Below are positions 45,114-55,956 of a DNA stretch of 64,000 bases, piece by piece (within the stretch, counting starts at the first letter, position 1; each line of letters begins with the position of its first letter). The stretch comes from Bimuria novae-zelandiae CBS 107.79 (Eukaryota; Ascomycota; Dothideomycetes; Pleosporales; Didymosphaeriaceae). The stretch covers positions 1,462,206 through 1,526,205 of the forward strand of contig ML976660.1 in the NCBI GenBank assembly GCA_010015655.1, written 5' to 3'. Under the pieces are notes generated by a model. That model was given only the letters and a program-made list of their open reading frames with translations, was not told the DNA's origin and did not search any database. A program made the translations under genes and the position numbers.

Positions 45114-47233
45114 CCGTGCCCGACGGGCTCGTGCACCGCGCGGGCTCGTGCACCAACACCAACATGCTCACCACCACAAAGATAAGGTTATTGTAAGCGC
45201 TACAAAAGCGATTATCGCGAGATTTTTTATTATAATTACTCCGTAGAGGCGTACGAACAAGTTATACTATCTAAGTTTTTACGAGAGAGTGATTGCACGA
45301 CCGCGAGAGCTGACTTTAGGTGGAGGTGCTGGTGTAGCTTCTAGGGACGACGGATGAGCTGCAGCACCGCCCTTAGCTCGTTTTAGCTTGCGCTTTGCTA
45401 GAGGTGCTTTTGAAGCTTTGCGCTTGCCTCTTTGGGTAATTGTAGAGGCCTGCCTAGTGTTTTGAGCAGCTTTTCTGGCATCCCGGGCAGCCACCTGTTC
45501 GGCCTTCATCTGATCTCGCACCTCCTTGGCTCTCTCTCTCGCCACACGACGCTCCTCCTTCTCTTGCTCCTTGAGGAGCTTAGCAGCAGCTTGAAGCTCC
45601 TTTCTGTTTAACTTTGCTAGTCTCTCCTGCTCCTCTTGGTGTTGCTTTTCTGCCTCACGCTCACGTGCTCGCTCGAACTTAGAGGGCGACTAGAAAGTAG
45701 CACCACCGTGGTACTCCTCCTCGCGCTACAAATCGAGAGGCTTGCCAGCGTTCTTACGCTGCTTCTTAGCAGTGAGAGCATCCCTTAGGCCGCTGTTCTC
45801 ATAGTGTAGTAGCTCGTTTTGAACCTGAAGTTGGTGTAGCGTTTGGGAGAGCTTCTGCGAGGTCTCCGCCGAGGTATCCTTCACTGCAGCACGTATGAGA
45901 CGCTCCATCTGCCTCCAGTCCTCAGGCAAAAGGGCTGAGAGCCGTGCCTCACTCTTATTGTTGTCCTGTTTGCGGAAACGCTCAAGTACGACGTTAGCCT
46001 TTATAGGGGCTATACTAGTGGCTTCAAACGCCTTAAGGACGAGTTTTGTTGTAAACGTAGACTTCTAAGCACCCTAAAACAGCGAGAAGAAGTCTCCCTT
46101 CTAGATAGCTAATAACCCTTACGTTTTAAAGAGGTAATTAGTAAGCTTAGCGGAGTAGTTGCTACTAAGAGGTTTAAAGCAAACTACATTAAGAGGCTGT
46201 AGTATATAGGTTAAGTAAGGGGGAAACATGGCTAGTAGTATTTTATAAGCCTCGCAGTATTTAATAAAGTCTATTAAGAGGTAGCTATCGTGGCTATCGA
46301 GTATGAGGAGGCGCTAAGCTTAGCTAAGGCGTACTTTTTGCTTTATTTCACGGTCGAAAACCTGCTCTAACTAGGCCAATCTAATATTATTATTTGTCTA
46401 TCCTATTAGTAAGGAGCTTACAAACACACTATGCTTTCCTGCTTTAATTTGAGCTACCTATAAGGCTTAAAGTGTGCAGTTAGCTAATAAGTATATAAGG
46501 GCTAGCGATAAATCACTCCTATCTACTCTAATAGTTACTATAACTATTACCTACTCTTAAAAGCTATCTTAAAGCGCTGTTCAGACCTTCTTTTCCTCTT
46601 ATTAAAGCTAACTAAACACCCGTTTTGAGCGTCCTGTAATACCAATTATAAAGCCCTTTTTATCTATATTATAGGTATTACAAGGCTCTACCTTATACTA
46701 AACGATCTTATAATATAGGAGGTTAAAGTACAACTTGTACTTACGTCGTAAGTTGGCCTAGTAGCGTATAACGTCCATGCTAGCGCTTTATTTAGAGATA
46801 AAATAGTTGTGGTTGCGGTTAATAAAACGCGAAACCTAGCCCTCTCCGACATGCTTTTTCAATATATTAGACGCGAAATTTTGTATCATAGCTCTTATAG
46901 GAGGTAGCCCACGAGCCGTAAGCCCTCTAATATACTCCACGAGTCCCTCCTCTTATTATAGGCTGAGTAGTTATTGCGCGGCGTACCTGGCTGCCCGAGG
47001 GCCTGTCTGGTGGTTCCACCTTTGGCTAAGTGTTAAATGCGATACACCATATTTTTTCGCGATACCCTAGATACTAAAATTATCACTAACTTCACGCGAT
47101 TCCAAATCTGCAATCGCCTCGTTAATTAGTGCTATGGTGGTGTAGTTATCGCGTGTTGAAAAAGTCGAGATGGACGCGTTGTTTGGTGGGGTGGTGCACG
47201 AGCCCGCGCGGTGCACGAGCCCGTCGGGCACGG
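45114..47233 (-). mobile_element. Nested pogo/Fot1-type DNA transposon
   Basis: Perfect 42-bp terminal inverted repeats (45114-45155 and 47192-47233, starting CCGTGCCCGACGGGCTCG) are flanked by TA (45112-45113, 47234-47235). The TA belongs to the GTGCGCATTGACCCTTA repeat of the outer element's right terminus, so the insertion hit that terminal repeat. 2120 bp long, with one transposase on the minus strand. Confidence 0.92.
45279..47170 (-). pseudogene. Pogo-type DDE transposase, decayed
   Basis: Minus-strand pieces: near 47130 INEAIADLESRE then GIAKKYGVSHLTLSQRW (HTH_psq-like), then EYIRGLTARGLPP (CENP-B-like HTH) near 46930. The catalytic middle (46000-46800) is RIP-damaged. The C-terminus (45960-45279) is well preserved as a Leu/Gln coiled coil (QKLSQTLHQLQVQNELL), a Glu/Lys/Arg-rich helix and a basic tail (KRKASKAPLAKRKLKRAKGG). 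Only a few stops, for example at 45726-45728 and near 45690, break the tail. It is homologous in layout to the better-preserved transposase at 51598-53721. Confidence 0.78.
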
Positions 47234-47235
47234 TA

Positions 47236-47285
47236 GTGCGCATTGACCCTTAGTGCGCATTGACCCTTAGTGCGCATTGACCCCT
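47236..47285. repeat. 17-bp tandem repeats of the outer element terminus
   Basis: GTGCGCATTGACCCTTA at 47236-47252 and 47253-47269, and a truncated variant at 47270-47285. A fourth copy (45097-45113) lies on the other side of the nested transposon. Confidence 0.92.
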
Positions 47286-47296
47286 GAGTTACGGTA

Positions 47297-48032
47297 GGCT
47301 TAGTGCGCTTTGAGAAGATGAGCTACGGATCATTAAACTTGGATTTGAATACTCTCCAAAACCGGAGGTAAAACGCTTCATGGGTCGTGCCTTTAGGCAC
47401 CAATAAGGGGGAAATTATAGGAATCAGACGCATTCTTCTTGAGCTTTTCCCTTTGCCGTTTCCTTGAGAAGGCGTGAGTCAAAGATTGTATTTTACGTAG
47501 GAAGGAAAGGAGTTGATAGCAAACACTCCAATCTTTAAATCGAAACCGTCCAAACTTTGCCGAAGAACGCGAAACAAGCAGACTCGACCCATTTCCGAGC
47601 TTAGAATAAAATCTAAGTCCTAAAGCAAACAACAACAAACATTATCAACATGTCTCCGATAGTCAAACCGTGTTCCCACAACGCCATTCTCACTACGAAT
47701 CTAAAGAGTCGAGCTGCATATACATGTCTTTCCAGCCGCGACCATAATCCATGGGCAGTCCATTCGCAGAAGAGAGCATCGACTCATTCCAATCGTCCCA
47801 CCAGTCGCTCAACGACCATGAGCGTCGCTGGTGCGAGTGCAGATCACACTGACACAAGTATTCTCCAATATCACCAGGGCATCCTCGTGCGCAAATAACT
47901 GAAGTGCCCTGAAGTATTTCGCGCACAGTCTATGCAAAGACTGGTGGCAGATGGTACGGTATCGAGTAGAGGTGCCTACAATTCCTCGTTGCCTCAAAAA
48001 AAAGTATTGCTGATCAGGAAGTCATTTTGACA
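47297..48032. other. Intergenic, no gene seen
   Basis: Normal composition. Short frames at 47393-47638 and 47650-47926 have no recognisable content. Confidence 0.5.
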
Positions 48033-49690
48033 CTAGGAAAGGTCAGCGGCGTTGATTGGCAAAAGCTTTGGACCATTTCTTACCTCCATAAACGCATCGT
48101 AGATCTGCGCTCCCTTGATTACGAGTGCCCACGCAGGATCCAGGCCTCCATGCTCGACTTGGGTGCTGAGTATGGTCTTATGGGACGACTCGGGCATTCC
48201 TAAGCCGCGCAGTGCGGCAGCGTCTTCAACCCAGGGGATGAACGCAGACAGCACCTCATGCCCGGTGATAGCACTGTTTCTGGCTTGTTGTGCATCTCGC
48301 TTGAGCCTAAACCAGCCGACGGGAAGCACGGTCGTGGGGAAGCCAATGTGGCGCTCAATTACGTAGTTTGGGTTGCGCAATGCAATACTGGACCAAGCCT
48401 CGCATATGGCATTCTGGCTAGGAAACGGACTTGTGAGTCTCATCTAAGACTATCCGAGTGATGTGACGATGCTGGTCTTCTGGTAGCTTTTGGACTATAA
48501 TCACAGATGATTAGCTGTTGTATTTCTTAGTGGAGAAATTCAAGAACGTGCATAGAGCACGGATGGAGATTGGGGATACTCACAAACATCTCGCGCAACC
48601 GCAGCCTGTACGATTTCAGTGTGATTAGCAGTGATTATACAGTAAAAGGCTTGATGCACATACCGCTGAGAAAACCCATCACAGATCGGAACAGTCAAGG
48701 TGAAGATACAGGTCTTTAGTCCTTGACCAGAGTCCGTAAGATGCGCGCGGACGGCGCCTACTAACACTGAAAATTTCATCAATATCAAACAGCGGATCAG
48801 TCATTAGTTTTTTCATTGCGCTGAGCCAGGATTCACTGGGTATAGACCAGGAGGATCGAATCAATCAATTCTTGGCCTTCGGGAGCAAAGCAATGTCTCC
48901 AAATCGATGGACCCTGTCCATGTTCAAACTGTGGAAGCTCAGAGGCGAATTCTTTAGCCGTAAGAGCTTGGTAACGTTCAGGATCACTGGTTCTCGCCAG
49001 TTGTAGAACAAACTCTACAGCTTTCGTGCTGGCTTCGAAAGCAGCCAATGTGTCGTCGTTGCCGATAGTTGGCCAGAGTCTCTCCATAGACTAAAGCGAG
49101 GATGTTGCCCGAGTTATCGCATAGATCTCGTTCAAATGTTTTCCTAGCAGTGGGAACACTGCCGACGCCTGTGCGACCATCTCGGGCGTTATCAACTTAT
49201 GTGCGTATGAGAACTGTAGCATCGATCTAGTTAGCATCGTTGGGGAGGGTTCCGGGCAAGTCACAATGCCGTGTCGAATTTGGGGCTCGTATACCATGTG
49301 TACTTTGGTCAAATTGTGATAGTCGAGAACTATTGAACCGCGTCAGTGAGTACATTCGGAAGCGCCTTCGAGCAAACTCACTGCATCTCAATCGAGCAGC
49401 TGATTTGATGGCTACACCGAATCGACTGAGCGTGTCAGGTGTCTCAGGCTGACCTGGCCTGAAGGTTATAAGGTTCTGCTGGGAAGCCAGCCCTCGCGTT
49501 TCATCTGAAGCAATCTTTCAGGCCAGGCGGAGGTCTTGTGAGATCTTGCCGTGCCAACCACTCAATGAAGGGTGCAACGTGAATTTCTCGGTCGTAAAAT
49601 TGTAGAGGTACCCTTTCAGTTCGAACACATATTGCTCGTAGGTCTTGTCCCGAAGCTCCCTAGGGAGCCTGTACAACGGTACACTCACAG
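48033..49690 (-). pseudogene. Decayed gene with an LPRELRD (F-box-like) motif
   Basis: Minus-strand coding fragments line up into one gene. It starts at about 49668 with RLPRELRDKTYEQYVFELKG, the motif at the head of a large fungal family of uncharacterised F-box-like proteins. It continues through a likely intron (GTGAGT...TTCAATAG, about 49330-49382), DYHNLTKVHMVYEPQ, MERLWPTIGNDDTLAAF, and later segments ending RNGPKLLPINAADLS. An in-frame TGA (49518-49520), an in-frame TAG (49091-49093) and frame changes near 48850 and 48390 break it. Introns with good GT...AG ends exist near 48600-48660 and 48500-48580, so some apparent breaks could be splicing, but the stops lie within exon-like sequence. 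The protein function is unknown. Confidence 0.6.
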
Positions 49691-50081
49691 CAGCGCAGAA
49701 AAAGCGTCAACAATCACTGATCCATTTAATTAAGTGGAGCCACATCGCTGGGAGTTTTGTCCCCCTAGGAGCCGTTCGTAGCAAAGCTTCTCCGCCTGCG
49801 CGTACGAATGCCCCTTCATGTAATCAACCTCATGGCACTCTCGAACGTGTTCCAGGCAGCTGCACTCAACGGGGTCTTTGGACCCGCATCCTATCCGAGT
49901 GCACCTTGAACAGTTAGATCGGCATCTGCAAAATTGAACATTGAAGGCGAGAAAAATATTTCGCTGAACCCTGCTTTATCATCATCAACAATCTGCATAC
50001 ATCATGCGATTCCAGGAAAGAACGATCACACACTCAATCCATACGATAAGTACCGAAACCCCTCCCTCCCCCCATTCCCCG
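49691..50081. other. Intergenic, C-rich, no gene seen
   Basis: The proposed first exon of the decayed gene was not found. The right part is the C/T-rich 3' flank of the LRR gene. Confidence 0.4.
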
Positions 50082-50925
50082 CTAGCCCTGCTCAAATATC
50101 CTCGCCCACTCCTCCTCACTCTGCGCCGCCGGATCCTCCGCCATCTCCACCCTCGCCCGCACCTCTTCCCAGAAGTCTGCCGCCCTTTCCCTCGCCACAT
50201 ACCCCCTATCCCTCTTCTTCCACCTCACCTCGGGATGCTGAAACACGACCTCAAGCCTACCCCTCCGACTCTCCGGCCTCGTCAGCGCCCTACAATGCTC
50301 ATGAAAATCCAGGTCTTCCGAGAACCTCAGCGCGTCCCTCAGATCGAGAAGCTTAAGGTTCGGCGCGGACGCCGTGTGCGCCGGGTCGGTTCCTAGCGGG
50401 GCGAGCCCGGCGAGTTGCACGCTGCCGAGCTGTGCGGCGGACCCTGTGACGGCGAAATGCGTGAGGTTTGGACATGCACCGAGGACGCCGAGGACGCACG
50501 CGTCTGTGAGGTGCACGGCGGCTTCGAGGTGCAGGTGTTTGAGGGATGGGAGCGCGGCGGCTAGACGCATGACGGCTGCGTCGGTGATGCGCATAGCAGC
50601 GCGCGCTTCCTTTTTGCCCAAAACGATTTTCTCTACGGTGTCACGGAAGGCTGGGTCGGCGTTGGCGATAGCGTCAAGGTGCGCACTATTGTAGTACTCT
50701 GTTAGGATGCTTTTACTTGGAAGAAAGATGTGAGGCTTACTCGCTGGCGATAAAGTGTGGTCCGAATGATATCTCGATTCCGGGCGTGAAACCTAGATTA
50801 TCCGGTTCCCAGTCATCTGTGGAGTCGAATCTACGCTTTGTTTTTGTCACCTTTTTTGGACGGGAATAAGGTTTCTTCGGTGTAGGCCCATGCGCACGGC
50901 GCTGCTTCTCTTGACGATTCCGCCC
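50082..50925 (-). CDS. LRR (F-box-associated, AMN1-like) protein, N-terminus unresolved
   Basis: Exon 2 (50685-50082) contains leucine-rich-repeat-like strands: RITDAAVMRLAAALPSLKHL, then VHLTDACVLGVLGACPNLTH and PNLKLLDLRDALRF. It ends in an acidic helical tail (EEEWARIFEQG). A 55-nt intron (50686-50740, GTAAGC...AATAG) joins it in phase to an upstream exon reading KTKRRFDSTDDWEPDNLGF then EISFGPHFIAS. That exon is open back to a TGA at 50926-50928 but has no ATG, so at least one more 5' exon must exist. LRRs of this kind usually bind protein partners as F-box substrate receptors; no F-box is visible here, so the role is inferred. Confidence 0.62.
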
Positions 50926-51597
50926 TCATGATTGGTGTTTAGTTCGATGGATATGCCCCAGAATCATAAAGATCTGGGGGTGGGTCGTGGTTGGAAGTAA
51001 GCCTTACCTTTTAGAGCTTTAGTGTAGTGAACATCCCTACCAAACTTTAATGATCGAAGTGCGATATTCCGCTGTCCGATATCTAGGGAGGAACACTAGC
51101 GTTAGTATTACCTAGCTTTGTTGGCCTGTTCGCACTGCAGCCTGTCGAGAAAACTGAAATGAACATACTCGCCCCACACGCCAACCGGAGGTTGGCCCTG
51201 CGCAGCCCAACGTAACTTCGCAGCCCAACGTAACTTTGTATAAAGAATCGAAATTGATCCAGTCTTTTGACAGCGTAGACTTCAATTATATGGGCTAATA
51301 TACAGTGGAGTTGGTGTAGCAAGTAGGGCAGGATCTACAGTCATCTCTCTAAGAGATAGGACCTATCGGGGCTGATTTTATAGGCTCTGCAAGTGGGCGT
51401 CCTTGTACGTTTTTACAGCCTTTCAAGCAACCTTTTAAGCCTTAAGCTCTATACGTTAATTAATTACTTATCGCGCTGCTTTAACAGTTACTACGCTACC
51501 TTTTTATACTAGCCTTTTATCTTTAATCTACCTTTTTTAGCGTTGTTAAGCTACTGCGGTAATATCTATGAGGTCGCGCTAGGCCAGCGCGAGACTA

Positions 51598-53721
51598 CTG
51601 TGCCTCGGCAGTCAGTGCAACACGTCAGTCAATGCAACACCCCAACAAGATCGCTCGGCCAGCAACATGAAGCTGCTGAGCCACCCACAATCAATATTAT
51701 CACGAGATTTTCTGGATTTGGGGTCTCTGAGGCCTGTAGATAATTGCTAGCTACTTAGATTATCGATATCTACTTGGTGTTCTAATAATTCGGCCTCTGC
51801 GCGACTGTGAGGCGGATGCAACAGATAAGGCCTTATTAATATCTATAGCCTCACGCTGAGGCTGTTTTTTCTTAGTAGGCTTACTAAGAGACTTTAAAGC
51901 CTTCTTGTTTACTAATTTAGATATTTTAATCTATTTTTAAAGTTAACTTTATGCCTTACAGGCCTATTACTTAAGGCGTTACTTTATAGCCTTATTAGCC
52001 CTCTGCTTTGCGCGTGCATCTCTAGCAGCTACTTAAGTAATACGCCTTTCCTAGAGTAGCCTTATTTTAAGCTACTAGCTAGCCTAACGTGCCTTTACTT
52101 GCTTACGTTTTTAAAGCTATAGTTGCTGCGCTTTAGCATCTTTTTCGTGTAGACAATCACGTGCCCGCTAAATGCGATAGGGTGATACGAAAATAGATCC
52201 CCCTTAATCCTTATAAGGCTAATTAAAAGGTAGAGGCCTGCCTTGCTTTAAGCGTTTCTTTTAGATAGTTAGGGCCTTCCGTAGGCCCTAATTTTTATGC
52301 TCTGCAAGCTGTGCTCGTGCAGAGATTAAGTGTACAGTTTGACTTAGCTTTTTAGCCACATTACTAGCCCCTACATTAATATAAGCTTTTAGAAGCCTAT
52401 CGATTTTCCTCTAATCTAATATGCTAAGTACTAAAATTAAGCTTTCTCGTAATTCTTGCTTAGGTACGTGATTGTTATTAAACCGCTTAAGGATAACTTC
52501 TAGATGTAGAGGTGATAGGCTAGTAGCCTTAAAGGCCCGGAGTATTAATGGCTGCCTTATAGTACTAACCCAGGCCTTCTAGAATAAGCTAAAGAAGTCC
52601 CTTTTAGTAATAGAGGCTATTCCTAGGCTATCTTGTAAGAAGGCTGATAGCTCGTTTAAATATGCTATTGATAGAGGCTTGAACATGCAGACATCTAGAG
52701 GCTGCAGCGTATAGGTCGAATGTGGTGGATAGATAGCTAACAGGATCTTATTACGATCGCAAAAGTCGATAAAATCCATAGTAACGTAAGATCCATGGCC
52801 ATTGAGGATTAATAGTCAATATAATCGTCTAGCTTTTAACTTTGTAAGGCGATTAAACACCTGTTAAAGCCATGCAAGGCCTATCTAATTATTCGTCTAG
52901 CCAGATTCTGATACGGTGATAAAGACTTGATAATGTTGAGGGTTGAGATTCTCTATCTAACTTGATTGTATATCTGTAGAGGTGGCCTAATAGATTAGAG
53001 CTGGATCTAGGGCAGATCCGTCGGCGCATATGCAAGCGATGATTGATATCCATTTACGGTTACCATCCTAAATAGCTTGCCTTACTGCCTTGCTCTCGTA
53101 CAGAGGTCTATCAAAGATCCTCTTTGAGCGGGAGGTGATGCCGAGCAGGCAGCCTTTTTCGTCCATATTGTATATATGCTGAGTCTCGATCTGATACTGG
53201 CCAATCTTTTGCTGTAGAAGCTGAAAGTAGTCCTCATATTTGCCTAGGGAATCAGCTTTATGGCGATTGCTGTCGATGCCGGTCGTCCATCGTGATATCA
53301 AGGATTCAGGGTGGCGCCTCACAAAGCGATCAACCCATGATAAGCTAACCTCCTTTTTGGCTATAGTAGAGGCAAAGCTTTGTATCATTTGCCGTGTAGG
53401 AGGAAGGCCACGTTCAGTAAGGCCTCTAATATATCGTAGGAGCTCTGATTCTTGCTGTGGGCTGAGATTTCGACGTGTAGAGTCGGTATCTGCACGCGCC
53501 TGCGTGACGCCTTGGTGCCGGCGCGTCAATGTAGAAAGTGCAACACCATATTCTTTTGCAATTTTTCTATAAAAAAGATGCTCCTGGCTCTTGCGATTCG
53601 ATTGCTGTAATTGCTGCCTTGATTGGATCCATATTGGTGGGGATGCGGCGCGTGAAAGTTGGTACGTTGCATGGTGGGGTGTTGCATTGACTGACGTATT
53701 GCACTGACTGCCGAGGCACGG
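51598..53721 (-). mobile_element. Nested pogo-type transposon, less decayed
   Basis: 47-bp terminal inverted repeats (51598-51644, containing GTGCCTCGGCAGTCAGTG; 53675-53721) have two mismatches and TA on both sides (51596-51597, 53722-53723). 2124 bp, almost the same size as the element at 45114-47233 and with a related transposase, but with different TIR sequence. It lies in the C-terminal coding region of the outer transposase. Confidence 0.92.
51900..53632 (-). pseudogene. Pogo-type DDE transposase of the nested element
   Basis: The minus-strand start is MDPIKAAITAIESQ (ATG ending near 53630). After 20 codons a run of six T (53567-53573 region) shifts the frame; one T fewer would join it to the long intact part (53529-53068). 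That part holds LTRRHQGVTQ, the CENP-B-like HTH (SELLRYIRGLTERGLPPTRQ), WVDRFVRRHP and the first catalytic Asp in YNMDEKGCLLG (codon 53161-53163). Downstream stops follow the CAR/TGG-to-stop pattern of RIP. The second catalytic position reads NGHGSY (52796-52804, Asp to Asn), and a further open piece (52779-52579) has IYPPHSTYTLQPLDVCMFKP with the third Asp. Not functional as it stands. Confidence 0.82.
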
Positions 53722-55184
53722 TATCGATTAGCAATTGCGAGCTTTCTAGGAATTTTGTAAGCCTCCTGCTTGATATATTGCTTCTCTCTAGGGCGCGCGA
53801 CATTTTTTGATGCTGCCGCTGATATGCTGTAGGTGTATTAGCGATAGGGCTCGAATCAACAGCGGATAGAACTAATAGGGATGGCGTCCGGATAGGTGCT
53901 GGCAGCTTTATGTAAACAAGCTCTAGATTAAATAAAAAGATCCTAGCTTTCTCTTAGGCGCTTAAGATTGTGCTGCGCTTAAATATATCTATCCTAATCC
54001 TATAGATCGCATGTAGAAATTCGACTTTGTTAAAGTCTGTGTAGCTAGTTCGGGTGGCCATCTCTATAGCCTTTTTGTGATTCTGCTTTAATGGCTGAAA
54101 ACAGACGACGTCTAGAGGCTATAGATAATGTAATAAATATAGCAATAGTAAAAAGGGGAGTATCTTATAATTATCGCAAAACTATATAAACTTAATAGTA
54201 AGGTAGCTACTAAATTTATTAAATATAAGTAATTACTATACGCCTTTTTAGCGCGCGCGCGTTTATATTTTAAAAAACTTTAGCTACTTTATTAAGATAG
54301 AGTTATTAGCGTATCCTAATATTAATATAGCGATTATATAGCTATTAGGCAGCGCCGTATTTATATACTAGTAATAAAGGTAATTAATAGCCTATACAAC
54401 AAGCATAGGTTTAAGCACCTTTCTATTACTAGAGATTAATTTAATACTTATAATATAATCGCGCGACGTCTCTAACGCAGAAATATAAAGATAATTAAAC
54501 TTTATAATAATAATTTATTAATTACTACTAACGCCTATGCGGAAGCCAGTTTTGTCTATATTATAGGTGTCTAATAGGGTGACGCCGTAGGTGTATATTA
54601 CCTTTTTAAGCTTAATAAAATAATAGCTGTAAGCTTTAAACGTTGCTATTACTATATAATTAATATGCTACGACTTCTGCTTTATACGGCGATAGTCTAG
54701 ATTTCTTAATAGCTATCGCGATAGCTAGTCCTTGCTAAGTAAGAAAGCTCTACTATTAGGGTACACGCAATTAAGGATATATTAAGTAGCACTTTTTAAC
54801 TATAGTATAAGGTATAGCATGCTAATAGTGTCGCAGCAACGTATATATGACTTTAGCGCTTTATCCTAGGTCTCTAAGAGTCGTAGATTCGTGCCGCTGC
54901 GGTTATGGCGGCTGATCTGGCCTCTAGCGCGCGCTCGAAGTCGCGAAACAGGCACGCTCTATTCGCGTGCTGCAGCTGCAAAATTAGGTATTTCTAAGCT
55001 AGAAAAACTAGAGAGATAATTAGAGATACGCTGCTTAATTTTATAGCTCTCGCCATAATATTTAGGCATAGTTATGGGTTATTTATTAAGAAAATAGAAA
55101 AATCCGCGACGAAAAGTTACGTTGGGCTGCGAAGTTACGTTGGGCTGCGCAGGGCCAACCTCCGGTTGGCGTGTGGGGCGAGTA

Positions 55185-55956
55185 CCTGTATAGATATCAC
55201 AGCCGAACACTTCACCTGAATAGCGACGGCCATTCCCATCAACTTAATTGACCCCCCGACAATGAGCTGAGCTCAACATAGCGCATTTTCGTTTCTGGAA
55301 CACTGATGCCGGCAAGTGTCGAAATTCCATGTGATTGATGTCTTCATTGGCGATTCAACTCGCTAGCTAGCTATCCACCTATGGCGCCAACGCACACCGC
55401 AAAGCGCTTCGTCACAGCGCCACAAGACCGCCGACAGGCTTTCCGTCCATGGCCATACACCCCAGTTCGCACGGCGAATCCCGTCTGCAGCTCAGATACA
55501 GACTACAGCGTCTGTATCCGAGAAACGCCATGGAAGGGGTATCCGACAACTAATAACAGTCCCAACATCCGTGCTTGACCAAAGTCACTCAAACATGTGC
55601 CGCCGTATAAATGCAAAACAGAACAGTCTTGACCACATACGGTAGGGATATCGTGGGTAGTACAGCCACGATACCGAGTCGTGATTAGGTGGTCGAAGAG
55701 TTGAAGAGAATAGAAGCCGAAAAAGCGACATAAATCGTTTGTCACAAAAGGGTATCCAGCATGCCATGTAAGCAAGACAACGCCCGCTTCGACGCATCAT
55801 TACAAGATAGCCGCACATAAGACGGATGCTCTATGATCGTAAACGTGACGCAGATGGTGATGCTAGAGTAACGCCATGGTGTATGCAAAGAAGTTGGTGA
55901 GCAAGTGACAATCAACAAGCGGAATCGTGAGTGCATCAGCGGTGGGCTACACCGCG
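55185..55956. other. Intergenic, no gene seen
   Basis: Normal composition. Overlapping short frames on both strands (for example 55381-55578 plus, 55503-55775 minus) lack recognisable content. Confidence 0.5.

Larger units (their letters stand above)
44099..47294. mobile_element. TA-flanked TIR element (MITE-like) with two nested insertions
   Basis: Left terminus CCGTAACTCAAGGGTCAAT (44099) and right terminus ATTGACCCCTGAGTTACGG (ending 47294) are inverted copies, with TA on each outside edge (44097-44098, 47295-47296). The inverted arms extend inward for about 115 bp (44099-44220 against 44998-45113 plus 47236-47294). Removing the nested solo LTR (44433-44818) and the nested pogo element (45114-47233) leaves roughly 680 bp, with no transposase frame, so this is a non-autonomous Tc1/mariner-pogo type element. 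The interior is AT-rich. Confidence 0.85.
51168..55182 (-). mobile_element. Fot1/pogo-type transposon carrying a second one inside
   Basis: Terminal inverted repeats of about 68 bp (from 51168, CTCGCCCCACACGCCAAC, and its complement ending 55182) are flanked by TA (51166-51167, 55183-55184). Without the nested 2124-bp element and its TA the length is 1889 bp, a normal Fot1 size. Minus-strand transposase remnants include PLDVVCFQPLKQNHKKAIEM near 54060-54120 and MSRALERSNISSRRLTKF near 53750-53803, where the coding part is cut by the insertion. The N-terminal half (54150-55080) is RIP-damaged. Confidence 0.88.

Noticed and set aside
47393..47926. Short frames between the nested element and the decayed LPRELRD gene
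   Set aside because: Fewer than 85 codons, overlapping on both strands, no recognisable content.
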